64,000 nt of DNA from Stenogyne calaminthoides (taxonomy: Eukaryota; Streptophyta; Magnoliopsida; Lamiales; Lamiaceae): assembly GCA_037126765.1 (NCBI GenBank), contig JBBCBC010000001.1:24970804-25034803 (forward strand). Reading direction: 5' to 3'. The notes beneath the pieces are model-generated. The model ran no database searches. It was not told the DNA's origin and saw only the letters and a program-made list of their open reading frames with translations. Shown here in pieces: positions 47,893 through 60,056 of this stretch (position 1 is the first letter of the stretch; every line of letters starts with the position of its first letter). The translations under genes and the position numbers were made by a program.

Positions 47893-49963
47893 TGTTGGTC
47901 CCGGTGTAAACGAGTCTTACACGTGTATGGGGGGGGAATACACGTGTTCAGTGTTTTTAAAACTTTTTTCTTCGAGGTCGGCTTGGGTCGATAATCCTCA
48001 AGATTAGGTTACGAGAAGCACAGATCGCTCTGAAGTCAAAGTCTCTTGAGATGGTGATCCCGAGTTGTTTCAGATACCTCGGATAATCCCAACCGAGTCC
48101 TCGAGTGTCGAGATCCCGAGTTGCTTGGATCGGATAACTAACTTACTAAATCCTCGGAAGAGAGTTCAGGTTTGATAACTATCTGTTCTAAATTTCTACT
48201 CGATCGTCGGAATGGTTGGCCTTTAGATTATACTCGTTTTAAGCTTTCTTTGAAAACCTTCCCTTTATGAAATAGTGATTAGGCTGATTCACTTATGCAA
48301 CTTCATTGGATTGATTCCAACCGAATATCGATGAAAAGTATGCTTTCAAAACAAGTCAATGCAAATGATTAAAATACGAGATAAGAAAAGCGATAAAGAA
48401 CCTGACAATTATAGTGGTTCGAGACTCAAGCTCCTACGTCCACTCTCCCCGACTCTTGAGAGAGATTCACTATCAACCGAGCTTTTCGGACTACCTCGTA
48501 GTTTACTTACTCAACTCGTACTGAGTTTTACGACTACTCCACGTGGTTTACTTACTCAACCCGACCTTGAGTTTTACTACCTCCTCCGTAGTTTACTTAC
48601 TCAATCACACACAAGCTTTGGACTACCCCCAGCAGCTTACTAACTTCTCCTCTAGAGTTTTACGACTACTCCGCGTGGTTTACTAACTCTTTACAACTCT
48701 ACTCACCAACAAACACACTCCAACTACCTTCTCGAGGGTTTGGGGTTTCTTGGTTGGTTTCAACTAGGATGAGATATCCTTTACAATGAAGCACAATGCA
48801 AAGGGTTAGGATATCTCGACTAAGCTTTGGATAAATCTTATCAAGCTAGGCTTAGTAAAGTGAGATCTCTTCAATATAGAAGCACTTGGAAAATTCAAGG
48901 TATTTCGAGTGCTTTAACTTTTCAAGAATAAGTTTGAGCTCTTGAGTTGCGTATAAATTTCCCGTAACCTTACGATGTAGAGGGTCACCAGTATTTATAG
49001 GCATACACCAAGGTTACTCTTGAGAACTATCCGTTGGAGAGATAGCTTCGTGAGTTCCCTCTTATGGTGTGTGAGAAACGGCTATATTTAGGGTTTGAAA
49101 CTCCCTAACACGTTTTAGGCAATAACCTTTCATGTAAATTTCTTCACTTTTTGCGATCTGGAACTTTCGTACATCGACATCTTTTTAAAAGCGGCTTTCA
49201 ACCTTTGTCGATTATCGGTATGGTCTGATGTCGTCTTCCTCTTTTTGACTTTTGTCTCCAGTAAAAGGTAGACACCTTTCAACGGCTCTTTTGGTTACAA
49301 ACTCTGAGTTTGATATAACCTTAACAACACTTCGACTTAGTTCCTCTTATGCGCATTTGAATGTCTTGGCAATATCTAACTTTCTAAGGTATCGCATTTC
49401 TCTCGATGTGCATCCTTGGATAGATATATTGATTGCCTCGGAACATTGAGTTCATCTTGAGCATTGATACATTCTTGAGTCTTGATAATTCTTTGTCTTT
49501 TCGATATTCTTGATCTTCAAATACTCGATCTTGATCTTGCGTCTTTAGAGTCTTCTGAGTCTTCAGGGTCTTCTGAGTCTTCAGGGTCTTGAGTCTTGAG
49601 TCTTACGAGTCTTGAGGTCTTCGAAGAGTCTTCGATTTATCTTGGATCGATATCTTGAGTCTTCATCTTTGAGTCTTGATTCTCGGTTTCCATCTTGAGT
49701 TTTCGATATCTCGGTTTCATCTTGAGTCTTGAGACTTCGGTTCATCTTTGAAACTTCGTATCTTGAAACATATCTTGAGTTCTTGAGTCTTGAAACCTAT
49801 CTGAACTATATCTGCTGACTATACATTTTGCAGATAACATCCTGAATACTCTAAAACTGAATCCTGACTCATCTATCAAGATCATTACTGAACATGTCAT
49901 ACTCAGGGGTTTTGGGATCTTAATCAAAATCATATAATCTTTTATTAAATTCATCTCCCAACA
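47893..49963 (-). mobile_element. Solo LTR of the Sirevirus-like family, minus strand
   Basis: On the minus strand it starts TGTTGGGAGATGAATT (49963) and ends GGACCAACA (47893), matching the LTRs at 24873-26874 and 34237-36546. The inverted TATA box lies near 48,990-49,000. Neither side has a primer-binding site or purine tract, so no internal region is attached. The flanking 5-mers (GCATC and AAATG) differ. Confidence 0.85.
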
Positions 49964-50153
49964 AAATGCAAGTGGGTATTTCAACAAATTGGTGAAGTTT
50001 GGTTTGTTGTGTGTTTTTCTCGAACACGTAGGGAGAAGGGCAGTGCGACTTTTCTTCTTGTTTATCGCAATATGTCTTCGTTTATCTGACGCGTTCTTTA
50101 TGTTTTAATTTAAATGCATATGGGTGGTGTCAAAAATTGATGAACGGTTGTTT
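49964..50153. other. Spacer with diverged repeats, split by the Copia insertion
   Basis: Two copies of a motif like 'tttaaatgcatatgggtgg' with 'caaaaattgatgaacgg' occur at about 49,963 and 50,110; a third lies beyond the Copia element at about 62,740. No gene is seen. Confidence 0.6.
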
Positions 50154-50158
50154 GTTTG

Positions 50159-50336
50159 TGTGAGAACAGGATTAAGATCACCGTTGAATTTGGTGATTAG
50201 AGATCTCCTATTAATAAAGCGAAATTACAAGAGTACAACAGAAAGCCCATAAATAGTGGGAGATATACAAGGGAATTACAACAAAGAATATATTCCAAAA
50301 ATACATAGTCAAAACTAATTATCATTAGTCCTATTA
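50159..50336 (-). repeat. 3' LTR of the TA..CA Copia
   Basis: Matches 62504-62681 base for base except for a few sites (for example 'gcgaaattac' against 'gcgagattac', 'tagtggg' against 'tagttgg'). A run of six Cs just inside on the plus strand is the polypurine tract on the minus strand. Confidence 0.95.
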
Positions 50337-51510
50337 CCCCCCGTCAAGCGCTGCGTGGGATGGAGGCACACGCAAAGCTTGGAACATAGAAACTCGAAAG
50401 CTGGGCGTGGTAAACTCTTGGTGAATATGTCAGCTAGCTGTAGATGAGATGGAACAAAATGAGTAGCTAATTTTTCGGAGGAGACAAGCTCATGAACGAA
50501 GTGATAATCAAGATCGATGTGCTTGGTTCTCTTATGTGCCACGGGATTTTGACTTAGGAAGATGGCACTTTTGTTATCACACAAGCGAACTGGGCGTGTG
50601 CTGGGAAGTGCCTTGAGCTCATGAAGCAAGTTCGTAACCCAAACTAATTCTGCAGCTGCATTTGCCATAGCACTATATTCAGACTCACAACTTGATCGGC
50701 CAACAGTTGGCTGTTTCTTGGCACTCCAGGAAACGAGATTTCCGCCAATGAAAATAGAGTACCCATAGGTGGAACGACGAGTTTCAACACAACGGGCCCA
50801 GTCAGCATCAGAATAGCCCAAAACAGAAAATTCAAAGTGATGTTTGAAAGAAAGCCCATAATGCACAATGCCCTTGACATAACGGAGAATTCGCTTCACA
50901 GCCAAAAAAATGATCATCAGTGGGCGAGTGAAGAAATTGACTAACCGAATTGACAGCATAGGATAAATTCGGGCGTGTGATGGTCAAATATTGGAGAGCC
51001 CCAACAAGAGACCTGTACAGGGTAGGATCACGAAATGGGGAACCATCACTGAGAAGAGATTCCCCAGCTGCTAGAGGGGTTGAAACGGGTTTAGCATTCA
51101 ACAATTCAGCACGTTCAAGAATATCGTGTGCATACTTAACCTGTCCAACAAATAAACCATCCGAGGTATATGAGACCTCAAGCCCGAGAAAGTAGTTAAG
51201 ATGACCAAGATCCTTGATAGCAAAGGGTACGAGTTATGAAGCTTTTCAGTAAGGATGGGTCATTTCCTGTAACGATAATATCATCCACATACAGTAATAA
51301 ATAGATGATAGAAGTACCTCTGTGGAAGTGAAACAACGAAGAATCACATCGGCTTTGAAGAAAGCCAAGGCTGGAGAGATACGTGCTGAATCTCTGGAAC
51401 CAAGCAAGAGGGGCTTGACGAAGACCATATAGAGCTTTCTTCAGTCTGCACACATGATCGGGATACCTCGGATCCACAAAGCTAGGGGGCTGTGCCATAA
51501 AAACGGTGAC
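50337..51510 (-). pseudogene. Copia reverse transcriptase (C-terminal half) and RNase H
   Basis: Frames 51498-51196, 51104-50832 and 50959-50315 together give the part from MAQPPSFVDPRYPDHVCRLK, through the catalytic LLYVDDIIVTGN, to RNase H with YSDADWARC, SCESEYSAMA and DNKSAIFLSQNP. Two frame changes separate the frames. The N-terminal half of reverse transcriptase is absent: the coding stops at the nested element at 51,511 and does not resume in register on its far side. Confidence 0.88.
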
Positions 51511-52020
51511 TAATTATGGGAAAAAGAATATATGGGATATATTCAAGATTTCTTGGTGACCAAGAAAAGTCTTTTCCCACATTGAAAAATCACTAAAATT
51601 TTGACCACCCTCCCTCTTATAAATAGGGGATGATTAGTTAATTCCCAAGTACAATTCCATGTGCTGGAAATATTAGCAAATCCACATAAGTGGTGCAACA
51701 AAGTTTATTTTTTCCTTTTGTTAATTGTTCGCGAGTATCCTTCCACCGGATTGTCGAGTAAGGGCTAAGGGAATACTTGGGAAGTCCTTTTGGTTAGTCC
51801 GTCCGACCAAAGCCACTTGCCATCCCGAGAATGCGTTCCGCTCACGTAAACCCGTAGATTCCGCATGCGTAGGTTTTACGTGGCTTTTTATATGCATGAT
51901 ATGTTGTTGCTATTATTATTTGAATTAATATAGGATTAATTCATGCTAGTAATAATTAATGAATTAAATTTGTATTTAAATATTCACCCCGAATAGATCT
52001 GTGCAACTCATTCCCCAACA
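51511..52020 (+). repeat. 5' LTR of the nested Copia, start truncated
   Basis: Collinear with 58592-59107 from TAATTATGG onward. It contains 'gcaacaaagtttattttttc' and 'gtccgtccgaccaaagccac', shared by both copies. Confidence 0.9.
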
Positions 52021-52329
52021 AGCGGTATCGAGCCACCCTTTTTTTGACTCTGAATTTTTAAATTGTAATTTAATTAAATGGACATTAAATTTGAAATTGG
52101 ATAGTAGAACTGTTAGATCTGCTTTTGGTATCCAATTGTCATTGATTTTAATGTTTTATTTTGCATGCATATAAACTGTGGTTTTTTTTAATTCGATTCG
52201 TTCGGATTTGTTTTGCCTCGTGAGAAAATCCACGAGTAGACTAGGATTTGTTTGATTTAATCAATGTAATAGACTAGTCTAGATCTAGGTTTATTTATTT
52301 TTTGTAAATAAATTGTAACCGGATCGAAA

Positions 52330-52830
52330 ACGAAGAGAAAAAAAATTAAAGGACGAAATCGAGAACCAGCGTAAGCGGCGCTGGCCTTTGCACGCTTTGG
52401 CCTTCATGCAAACCTGGTGAGGCCAGTGAGCCCGAAGCGCGTGAGATGAAGGCCGCGACGCCGACGAATGGTCGCGCTCAAAGCCGAAAGCAGACGGGCG
52501 GATCTGCGGGCGCGAGACCGCGCCGCCAGAGACGCGGCGAGGCGGAGAGGCGGCGAACGCACGCGAATCTTGCGGATCGCGCGTCGCCGAGATCTGCTGA
52601 CGCCTTTGCCGACACCTGCCGAGGCGTGTCAAAACCAAGGCGGGCGCCACCGGGTGGTGCCAAAAACGCCGAGGTTGTCTGGGCAATGGTCGGCGGATCT
52701 TGAGCGTCACGCATCCGGTGTGGTGCCTAACGCGTGGCGATTCGAGGCAGTATTTTTCGAGACGAATGAGTGGGAGAAAATTCGAGGCGTGTTTCTTCAA
52801 GATCAAGCCAAGAAAAATCAAACCATGACA
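52330..52830 (+). other. GC-rich leader of the nested Copia
   Basis: A GC-rich stretch with many CGCG and GGCG strings between the primer site and gag. Overlapping frames on both strands (for example 52291-52821 minus and 52468-52839 plus) are a product of composition and match nothing recognised. Confidence 0.55.
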
Positions 52831-53505
52831 ATTGGATAATTTGTGCCCAATATGTTTATTTTTTTGTTTTTGCTTGATTTATTTGTCTTATCTTATGCTT
52901 TATTTAATTTGTTTAAATGTGTTTGCATGAGGGTTACCAAATTGAAAAATCTCAACTTCAAAATTACTAAGTATGTTTTAAATAATTAATTGACAATTTT
53001 ATTCCGGATAATAAAATTGAATTAATTTTGACCTCCATGATTTATTTATTTGTGAATTCTTTTGGAGAAATTCCCCAACGGGACGGTCAAAAGATAGGTT
53101 TCACATGAATGAATTCCAAACGGATGATTGTGGGTTATTACTAGTGGCGGCGATGACCCTCCCAACGAGGCTCGATCAAAGCGAAATAGTAATCCTAGTA
53201 TTTAATCATGGTTATTACTTAGGTATAAAATTGATATGCATATACTTCTCCGAAGTCCTGTCAATTTTATATTGGTCAAGTGGGAGCCAACTATTAATCT
53301 GGATATTAAAGGTTTATAAATCGTTCTTGTTTGTAACTTTTTGCTTGAATGTGTTTAAATAATGACCCACCCAAAGTGGCTTATTTAAACTGTTTTGAGA
53401 TGTTGGTGATCGATTTCATATTTTTTGAGATTTTAAATATGATGCATGTGATCAAACCTTGTGATATATTTGTGCTTATGCATATTATTGTTTATTTCAG
53501 TACAT

Positions 53506-54330
53506 CATGTCGCAACCTTTTAATCCACTGTTATATACACTCAAAGAACACCAATTATCCGGAGAAAACTATAATGTTTGGAAACGAAATATGATGCATG
53601 TCCTACTGCGCATAAAAAACATTATTGGATTCTTGATGTACCCAAACCACGTATGCCTACTGATGAATCAACTGATGCGGTAAGACATGAGTATAATATT
53701 TGGGAGCAGGCCAATGAACCCATGAAACGTGTAATCTTGACTTCACTGTCTGATGATTTGAAACACGCCCATGAAGGTGTTGAGTCCGGCCAGGAAATTA
53801 TGCAAAGTCTTGAAGAAATGTTTTCAACAAAAGACCGCATGATCGTCGGTTTAAAAACGCATTTACGTGGCTAGGGCCGAAAAATGGTTGAGGGAACACT
53901 GTAAGGGAGCATGTTCTCGAGTCAAGAACCATTTTTGAAACCGCTTATCTCGGAACTAAGTATTGTGATGAGGCCCAAATCGAATTTACATTGCTTACTC
54001 GCCAAGGAGCTTGATGAATTTTCTTTGTGGTTTTGTGATGAGTGATCACATGTTTACCATGGATGATCTTCAAGAAGCCTTGGAGAAAGTGGAGAAGCAT
54101 TTAGGAAAGAAAGACGAAGCATTGGTGATCAAAAGCCTTTTCTCGAGATCTAGGCCAGTGGAAGGCAAGTCTCAAGAAAAGGAAAATGGTCGAACCAAAA
54201 ACAAACTCATCATTAAGAAAAGTGAGAAAAAAACGGTTAGATGGTTGGGTGTCAAGAAAGAACCAAAAGGAATATGTTTCAATTATGGGGAGAAAGGACA
54301 TTGAGGTCACTGTTCCAATCCCAAAAGGAA
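53506..54330 (+). pseudogene. Nested Copia gag, broken
   Basis: Starts near 53506 with MSQPFNPLLYTLKEHQLSGE, then shifts frame into 53578-53874 (SLSDDLKHAHEGVESGQEIM) and 54011-54304. A zinc knuckle near 54,280 reads CFNYGEKGH followed by a stop, so the second cysteine is replaced by tyrosine and a stop sits where a tryptophan is usual. Both are G-to-A type changes. Confidence 0.8.
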
Positions 54331-54379
54331 AGGAAAGAAAGGTAATCCTCACTCACTAGTTTTTGAAACTTGTTTAGCG

Positions 54380-55700
54380 GCGTATGCCTCCCATTTATGG
54401 GTGGTGGATCTGGGATCCACCGATCATGTTTGTTTCACGTTCTGGGGTTCAAAAGGACCCGACAACTAAGTGGAAGTGAGATCCTCATCACACCGGGCGA
54501 TCTTCTGAGTGGCGGTGAAATGAAGCGATGGGAGAAGTGCACCGCCTCTTTTGAAGACGAGTTTTAATTTTAGAGATGTTTCAGACTTTCCGAGTTTTAG
54601 AAAGAATTTGATTTCGGTTTCTAAACTTTTTCATGATGGATATTCGGTTACTTTTAATAAAGTTGTTACCATTTCTCTTTATGATAAATTTATCTCATGG
54701 AACGTTGGTGAATAATCTCTATACAATTAATCGCACACCACTCAAGAAATGCATCCTATAACACATCAACTATTTCCGAGAAAAGAAAAAACGTTCATCG
54801 ACGTGAACGAGACACTTCTTTGGCATCTAAGATTGGGTCATATAAATCGAAAGAGGATCCAAAGGTTGGTGAAAGACGGTTCACTAGAACTTCTCCAAGT
54901 TGAACCGTTTCCAACCCGCGAATCATGTTTGGAGGGTAAAATGACCAAGAGGGCATTTGGAGCCAAGGGAATAGGGCCAAAGAAGTGTTAGAGATCGTTC
55001 ACACGGATGTATGTGGTCCAATGTCAACCAAAGCAAGAGGAGGTTATGAGTATTTTGTCACTTTTTTTTATTGATGATTACTCAAGAATGCGGTTACATT
55101 TTCCTTATGAAGCATAAATCGAGACCTTTGAGAAATTCAAAGAATTTAAGGCTCAAGCAGAGAATCATATGGAAAAATGTATCAAGTCTCTACGATCCGA
55201 TCGTGGGGCGAATACCTCAATGATGAGTTTTTGAACTACTTATCGATGAAGGGATTGTATCCCACTTCTCGCATCTTTAACCCCTCAACAAAACGGGGTT
55301 GCGCAGAGCGAAAAACATAACTCTTTTGGAAATGGTTAGATCAATGATGAGTTATCTTGGATCTTCCCAAGTCGTTACGTGGTCATGCCTTGGAAACAAT
55401 GACTTACATTCTCGAACTTGGTGCCATCCAAATCGGTTCCCAAAACTCCCAAAGAATTGTGGAGCGGGCGCAAGCCTAGCATGAGACACACATGAGGATT
55501 TGGGGTGTCCGCCCACGCGTCTTTGGACAAGGAAGCCCGTAAATTGGATCCTCGATCGAAATTAAAATCATTTATAGGATACCCCCGAGGAACAAAAAGG
55601 GTGTATGTTACGTGGTCCCGAAGATCAAAAAGGTGGTCATAAGCACTCACTTTAGATTTTTAGAAGAAGACTATATGAATCAAAGAAAACCCGTATGAGA
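54380..55700 (+). pseudogene. Nested Copia protease and integrase, broken
   Basis: VVDLGSTDHVC near 54,405 corresponds to the protease active-site region, with Leu where the family has Ser after Asp. The pre-integrase zinc motif (LWHLRLGHINRKRIQRLVKD, then CLEGKMTKRAF) is at 54,820-54,955. Integrase core pieces follow (TDVCGPMSTKARGGYEYF and FIDDYS) in shifting frames to about 55,380. Several shifts sit at CG strings where the family usually has CTG or CAG. Confidence 0.75.
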
Positions 55701-55920
55701 TTACCTTAAATGAGCTTAGAGGGTAAACCTCATTTACCAATGTACTAGATGATATACCAAACGATCGCGCTTTCTGTCGAGACCTCGTCGTAGTGGGAGG
55801 GTTGTTAGACGACCCGAGAGATTCATGGGAATAGGAGAGTCCTCGGACTTGATTCCCGGACAAGACGAATCAAGACCCATGGACATATGACGAGGCACTC
55901 CAAGATAAGGATGCACATTC

Positions 55921-57146
55921 TTGGCAAACACCAATGAAAGCGAAATGGGTTCTATGTTTCATAATAGAGTGTGGGAGCTAGTCGAACCACTTAATGGGGT
56001 CAAACCCATTGGATGCAAGTGGGTATATAAGAGGAAAAAGAGGGGACCGGACGGGAAGGTTGAAACCTTCAAAGCAAGACTAGTGGTGAAAGGTTATACT
56101 CGTAAAAGAAGGATCGATTATGAGGAAACTTTTTTCGCCAAAGAGCCATGCTTAAGTCCATCCGTATTCTCTTATCGATTCTTTGCATTTCGACTTTGAA
56201 ATCGGCAAATGGATGTCAAGACGGCTTTCCCTTAACGGAAGTCTTGACGAAGAGATCTATATCTGAACAACCCCAATGTTTCATTGAAACAGGCCAAGAA
56301 CATCTTATTTGTAAGCTCAAGAAGTCCATTTACGGACTCAAACAGGCATCCAGAGCTTGGAACCAATGTTTTGATCATGTTATAAAGTCTTATGGGTTTG
56401 ATCAAAATGAGTTTGAAAGTTGTGTGTATAAAAAGCGTGTCGGAACTGCATTGGTATTCTTAGTACTATACGTAGACGACATTCTGATCATCGGGAATGA
56501 TGTGAAGGTGTTATCAGACTTAAGGGCATGGCTTTCAAAACAGTTTGATATGAAGGACTTAGGGGAAGCCGGGCACGTCCTTGGGATGAAGATCACTCGA
56601 GATCGCAAGAAAAGGATGTTAGGCTTATCGCAAGCTTCATACATAGACACTATCTTGAAACGTTTCAGTATGCAAGATTCCAAGAAAGGATTTGTACCTT
56701 TCAGGAATGGAATCCATATATCCAAGAAAATGTCCCCTAAGACGAAAGAAGAGATAGATGACATGAAAGGCATGTTGGGATTATACTGAAAAGTATGCAT
56801 CACTGACTCAACCATGGGACTCGGGTAAGTAGCTGCTTGTGAAGCAGTGAAAGAACCGATTGGGCTCTAGATCTTCCTAGTGGACTTGGATGGTGTTCTG
56901 AATTTGACTAGCAATATCTGCTAGGGGCAGTTGCAAATTCAAGAGAACCAAGAGTCCACGAGTCAAACAAACACATTAAAGGAAAGACATCTTATACGAG
57001 AAATCGTTAAGAGAGGAGATATAGATGTGGCAAAGATAACGTCTGAGGATAGCCTAGTAGATCCATTCACAAATCGTCTGCCTCTGACTACATTCGAGAG
57101 ACATGTGAGTGGAATGGGTGTCAAGACCGTTGCCAATCTGCTTTGA
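55921..57146 (+). pseudogene. Nested Copia reverse transcriptase and RNase H, broken
   Basis: The N-terminal part 55921-56150 (GCKWVYKRKKRGPDGKVETF and ARLVVKGYT) is separated by frameshifts from 56148-56789, which carries the catalytic LYVDDILIIGND and the downstream FDMKDLGEAGHVLGMKITRD. RNase H is mostly lost; its end remains at 56931-57146 (LIREIVKRGDIDVAKI, then EDSLVDPFTNRLP). One frameshift near 56,203 coincides with CGG where a CTGG-containing codon is usual. Confidence 0.85.
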
Positions 57147-57149
57147 GTA

Positions 57150-58591
57150 TAAGTGGGAGAAATTATTAGGTTCGTGTAGGTGACATTAGATGTCACGGAC
57201 TACTCGAGACGTGTTGTAGTATACTTAAAAAGCGGACTTTGAGTATAAGTGGGAGATTGTTGGGATTATCTTTGAAAAGTATGCTTTTACTTTGTATAAT
57301 CGAAACCGAATTTTCGGACTTATTCTATGAAATAAATTGTTTATCAATCGATGCTTTAAATATGATTGAATGTTATATATATTTCTTTGCATAAGCTGTT
57401 CAATAATTTGTGCGTGTTACACATAGTTAATTTAGTGATACCCGATCACGAAAGATTAAATTAACAAATCCTTTTGTAACTATAAATACGCCATTCACGA
57501 CCTAGATGGAAATGAACAACCATCGCGAAAGGTTGAGGAGTAAAGCTCGATTGGTTTGTCTTGACCAAGAGATTACACTAGTGCATGATGATCTTGTTGA
57601 ATAGGACCCTCTGAGGATAAATTCTTGAGCCCGAACAAGGAAGAATTAGACCTCGATGTGGTTCGTTGTTTCTAACCTTCGTCCCTTAAATAGGATCACG
57701 TGGGATTAGTAACTATTGCTTTGACTTATCATGGGTAGCGAATCAGAGAGAGATTCAATACTTTTTATCTTGGGCAATATTATTGGTCACATGTGATTGC
57801 TAAGATTTAATCTGAAGAATCGTGTGCAAAATACGCTTGCTTGATTTGCCCCCTTGGGAGGTTCATAAGTTTTATCATACCAAATCTTGCAAGTGGAATT
57901 AGTTTCCGGTATGGATAATAATGTTGAACCGTTCCTCGACCAAGGACAAAATATATTAATTGACGGAAAGCTATTTCAGTGGCTTGAATTAATTAATGGG
58001 CTAGATAATCTTAAACACGGGAAATAATGACCGGGAGCCATATTGACTGTAATATGGGTTAAGATGGATGGTGCAATATTAATTATGTAGTGGGATTAAT
58101 TAATATTTATGGGCTTGAATTATATTGTGGCTCAATATTAGATATTCAAGATCCATTAGAAGGTCCAATCTTAATTCTCCTAAAGGCCCCCTGAGTAGCC
58201 CAACATATAGTCCAATAACTGAAAAGGTGATTAAAATAAAATAAACATTGTTGCTTATATTTCCTCTAAATTTTCGAAAATTATGGATAAAAGAGGGAGA
58301 AAGATTTTCTTTGAATTTTGTTATGGAATGAAGATATGTATTCTTGGAATACAAGATTATCTCATTAAATTCAAGAAATCTCCCACTTGGTTATACATAG
58401 TGATACTTCGAATTTTTTTTTGAAAATAGAGGGCAAGAAAGATTTTCTTGATTTTCTTGAAAAGATATTATGGAAGATATGTATTTCTTGAAATACAAGA
58501 ATATCTCATAAATTCAAGAAGATCCAAATCTTGGATTCTTGCATCATCAAATTTTCGAAAATAATGCCATAAAATAGAGGAGGTGGAATTT
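57150..58591 (+). other. 3' non-coding part of the nested Copia
   Basis: No gene is supported. It includes two similar stretches with 'tatgtattcttgga' and 'tatgtatttcttga' (near 58,335 and 58,478), an internal duplication. A purine-rich 'aaaatagaggaggtgg' precedes the 3' LTR. Confidence 0.6.
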
Positions 58592-59107
58592 TGTGGAATA
58601 TTTTAATTATGGAAAAATAATATATGGGATATATTCAAGATTTCTTGGTGACCAAGAAAAGTCTTATCCCACATTGAAAAATAACACAAATTTCGACCAC
58701 CCTCTCTCCTATAAATAGGGGATGATTAGTTCATTCCCAAGTAAAATTCCATGTGCTGGAAATATTAGCAAATCCACATAAGTGGTGCAACAAAGTTTAT
58801 TTTTTCCTTTTGTTAATTGTTCGCGAGTATCCTTCCACCGGATTGTCGAGCAAGGGCTAAGGGAATACTTGGGAAGTCCTTTTGGTTAGTCCGTCCGACC
58901 AAAGCCACTGCCATCCCGAGAGGTACGTTCACGTAAACCCGTAGATTCCGCATGCGTAGGTTTTATGTGGCTTTTTATATGCATGATATGTTGTTGCTAT
59001 TATTATTTGAATTAATATAGGATTAATTCATGCTAGTAATAATTAATGAATTAAATTTGTATTTAAATATTCACCCCGAATAGATCTGTGCAACTCATTC
59101 CCCAACA
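58592..59107 (+). repeat. 3' LTR of the nested Copia
   Basis: Starts TGTGGAATATTTTAATTATG and ends CCCCAACA. It follows the purine tract directly, which fixes the true LTR start and shows that the 5' copy is truncated. Confidence 0.9.
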
Positions 59108-59570
59108 GTGTAAGGGCATGACAAACGGTGATGAATGCCATTTTGAGACATGAATTCCCGAACTCGTGAATTTACAAACTCAGTTCCACCATCACTTTGA
59201 AACACCTTAATTGCACGAGAAAACTGATTGCACTCAAATTTATGAAAGTGGACCAAAACCCCAAAGAAATCTGACTTAACACACAACGGGTAAATCCAAG
59301 AAAACCGGGAGAAATCATCCACAAAAGCCACATAATATTTATAACCATCAGAAGTAGATATAGGTGCAGGACCCTAAAGATCACAATGAATCAAATCAAG
59401 CACAACACTAGCACGTTTTTCATTTAAGGAAAGGATAAACGTTTGCTCTTGGCCAATTGGCAAGAGGAACAAATATGAGGATCCGGTAATAATGACAAAA
59501 CAGATAAATGCCCTAATTTATTCAATAAAGAAATAACATCAAATGGGACATGCCCCAGGCGTAAATGTCA
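59108..59570 (-). pseudogene. TA..CA Copia integrase, N-terminal part
   Basis: On the minus strand, after degraded pre-integrase sequence, the core reads AFVDDFSRFSWIYPLCVKSD, then VFQSDGGTEFVNSRVREFM and HHRLSCPYT, where the nested element's LTR begins. Asp residues of the catalytic D,D,E triad are visible in VDDFS and QSDGG. The remainder of integrase is missing. Confidence 0.85.
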
Positions 59571-60056
59571 TAAACTAAAACTAGCCTTCAAAGCTTTACT
59601 GCGAATGGCTGCAACTAAAGCTGGAATGCCACGATCAAGTAAGTACAACCCTTTATCACATCTTCCCTGAGCCAGAATTCTCTTGGTTACCCGATTCTGA
59701 ATAGCAAAAAACTTATTAGAGAATATAACGTCAACAGGGAAATCAGAGGTCAGTTTACTGATGAATAATAAGTTTTTCGTGATATGGGGAACAACAAGCA
59801 CATCCAATAATTTGACATCAGGAGTTAAATTACTGGAACCAATATGTGAAATATTTAAAGACATCCCATTACCAACAATAATAGAACCGTTACCAGAGTA
59901 GGGCTCGTAAGAGTCAAGAGCAGCAGGCTGATTCGTCATATGAGCTGAAGCACCGGAATCCAGATACCAATCAGGGGTTTGATCAGAGACATTGTAGGAG
60001 GAAGTGAATGTCTGGGCCAGATTAGCAACATGGGCTGCATTACGGGCATTGAGGAA
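59571..60056 (-). CDS. TA..CA Copia protease region
   Basis: The minus strand reads WYLDSGASAHMTNQPAALDS: Asp-Ser-Gly is the aspartic protease active site of Copia elements. The frame continues to SKALKASFSL, then ends at a stop near 59,568. It is the continuation of the gag frame, cut from it by a TAG at about 60,055. Confidence 0.85.

Larger units (their letters stand above)
51511..59107 (+). mobile_element. Nested Copia retrotransposon, plus strand
   Basis: LTRs lie at 51511-52020 and 58592-59107, both ending 'ctcattccccaaca', with TATA boxes at 51618-51625 and 58710-58717. The 5' LTR lacks about 12 bp at its start compared with the 3' LTR (TGTGGAATATTT). A degraded primer-binding site (GGTATCGAGCC) follows the 5' LTR. 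The interior keeps gag, protease/integrase and reverse transcriptase fragments in order, all broken. No matching target duplication is seen. Confidence 0.88.

Noticed and set aside
52291..52839. Overlapping GC-rich ORFs on both strands
   Set aside because: No family is recognisable and several frames are open at once, as expected from composition. It lies in the Copia leader.
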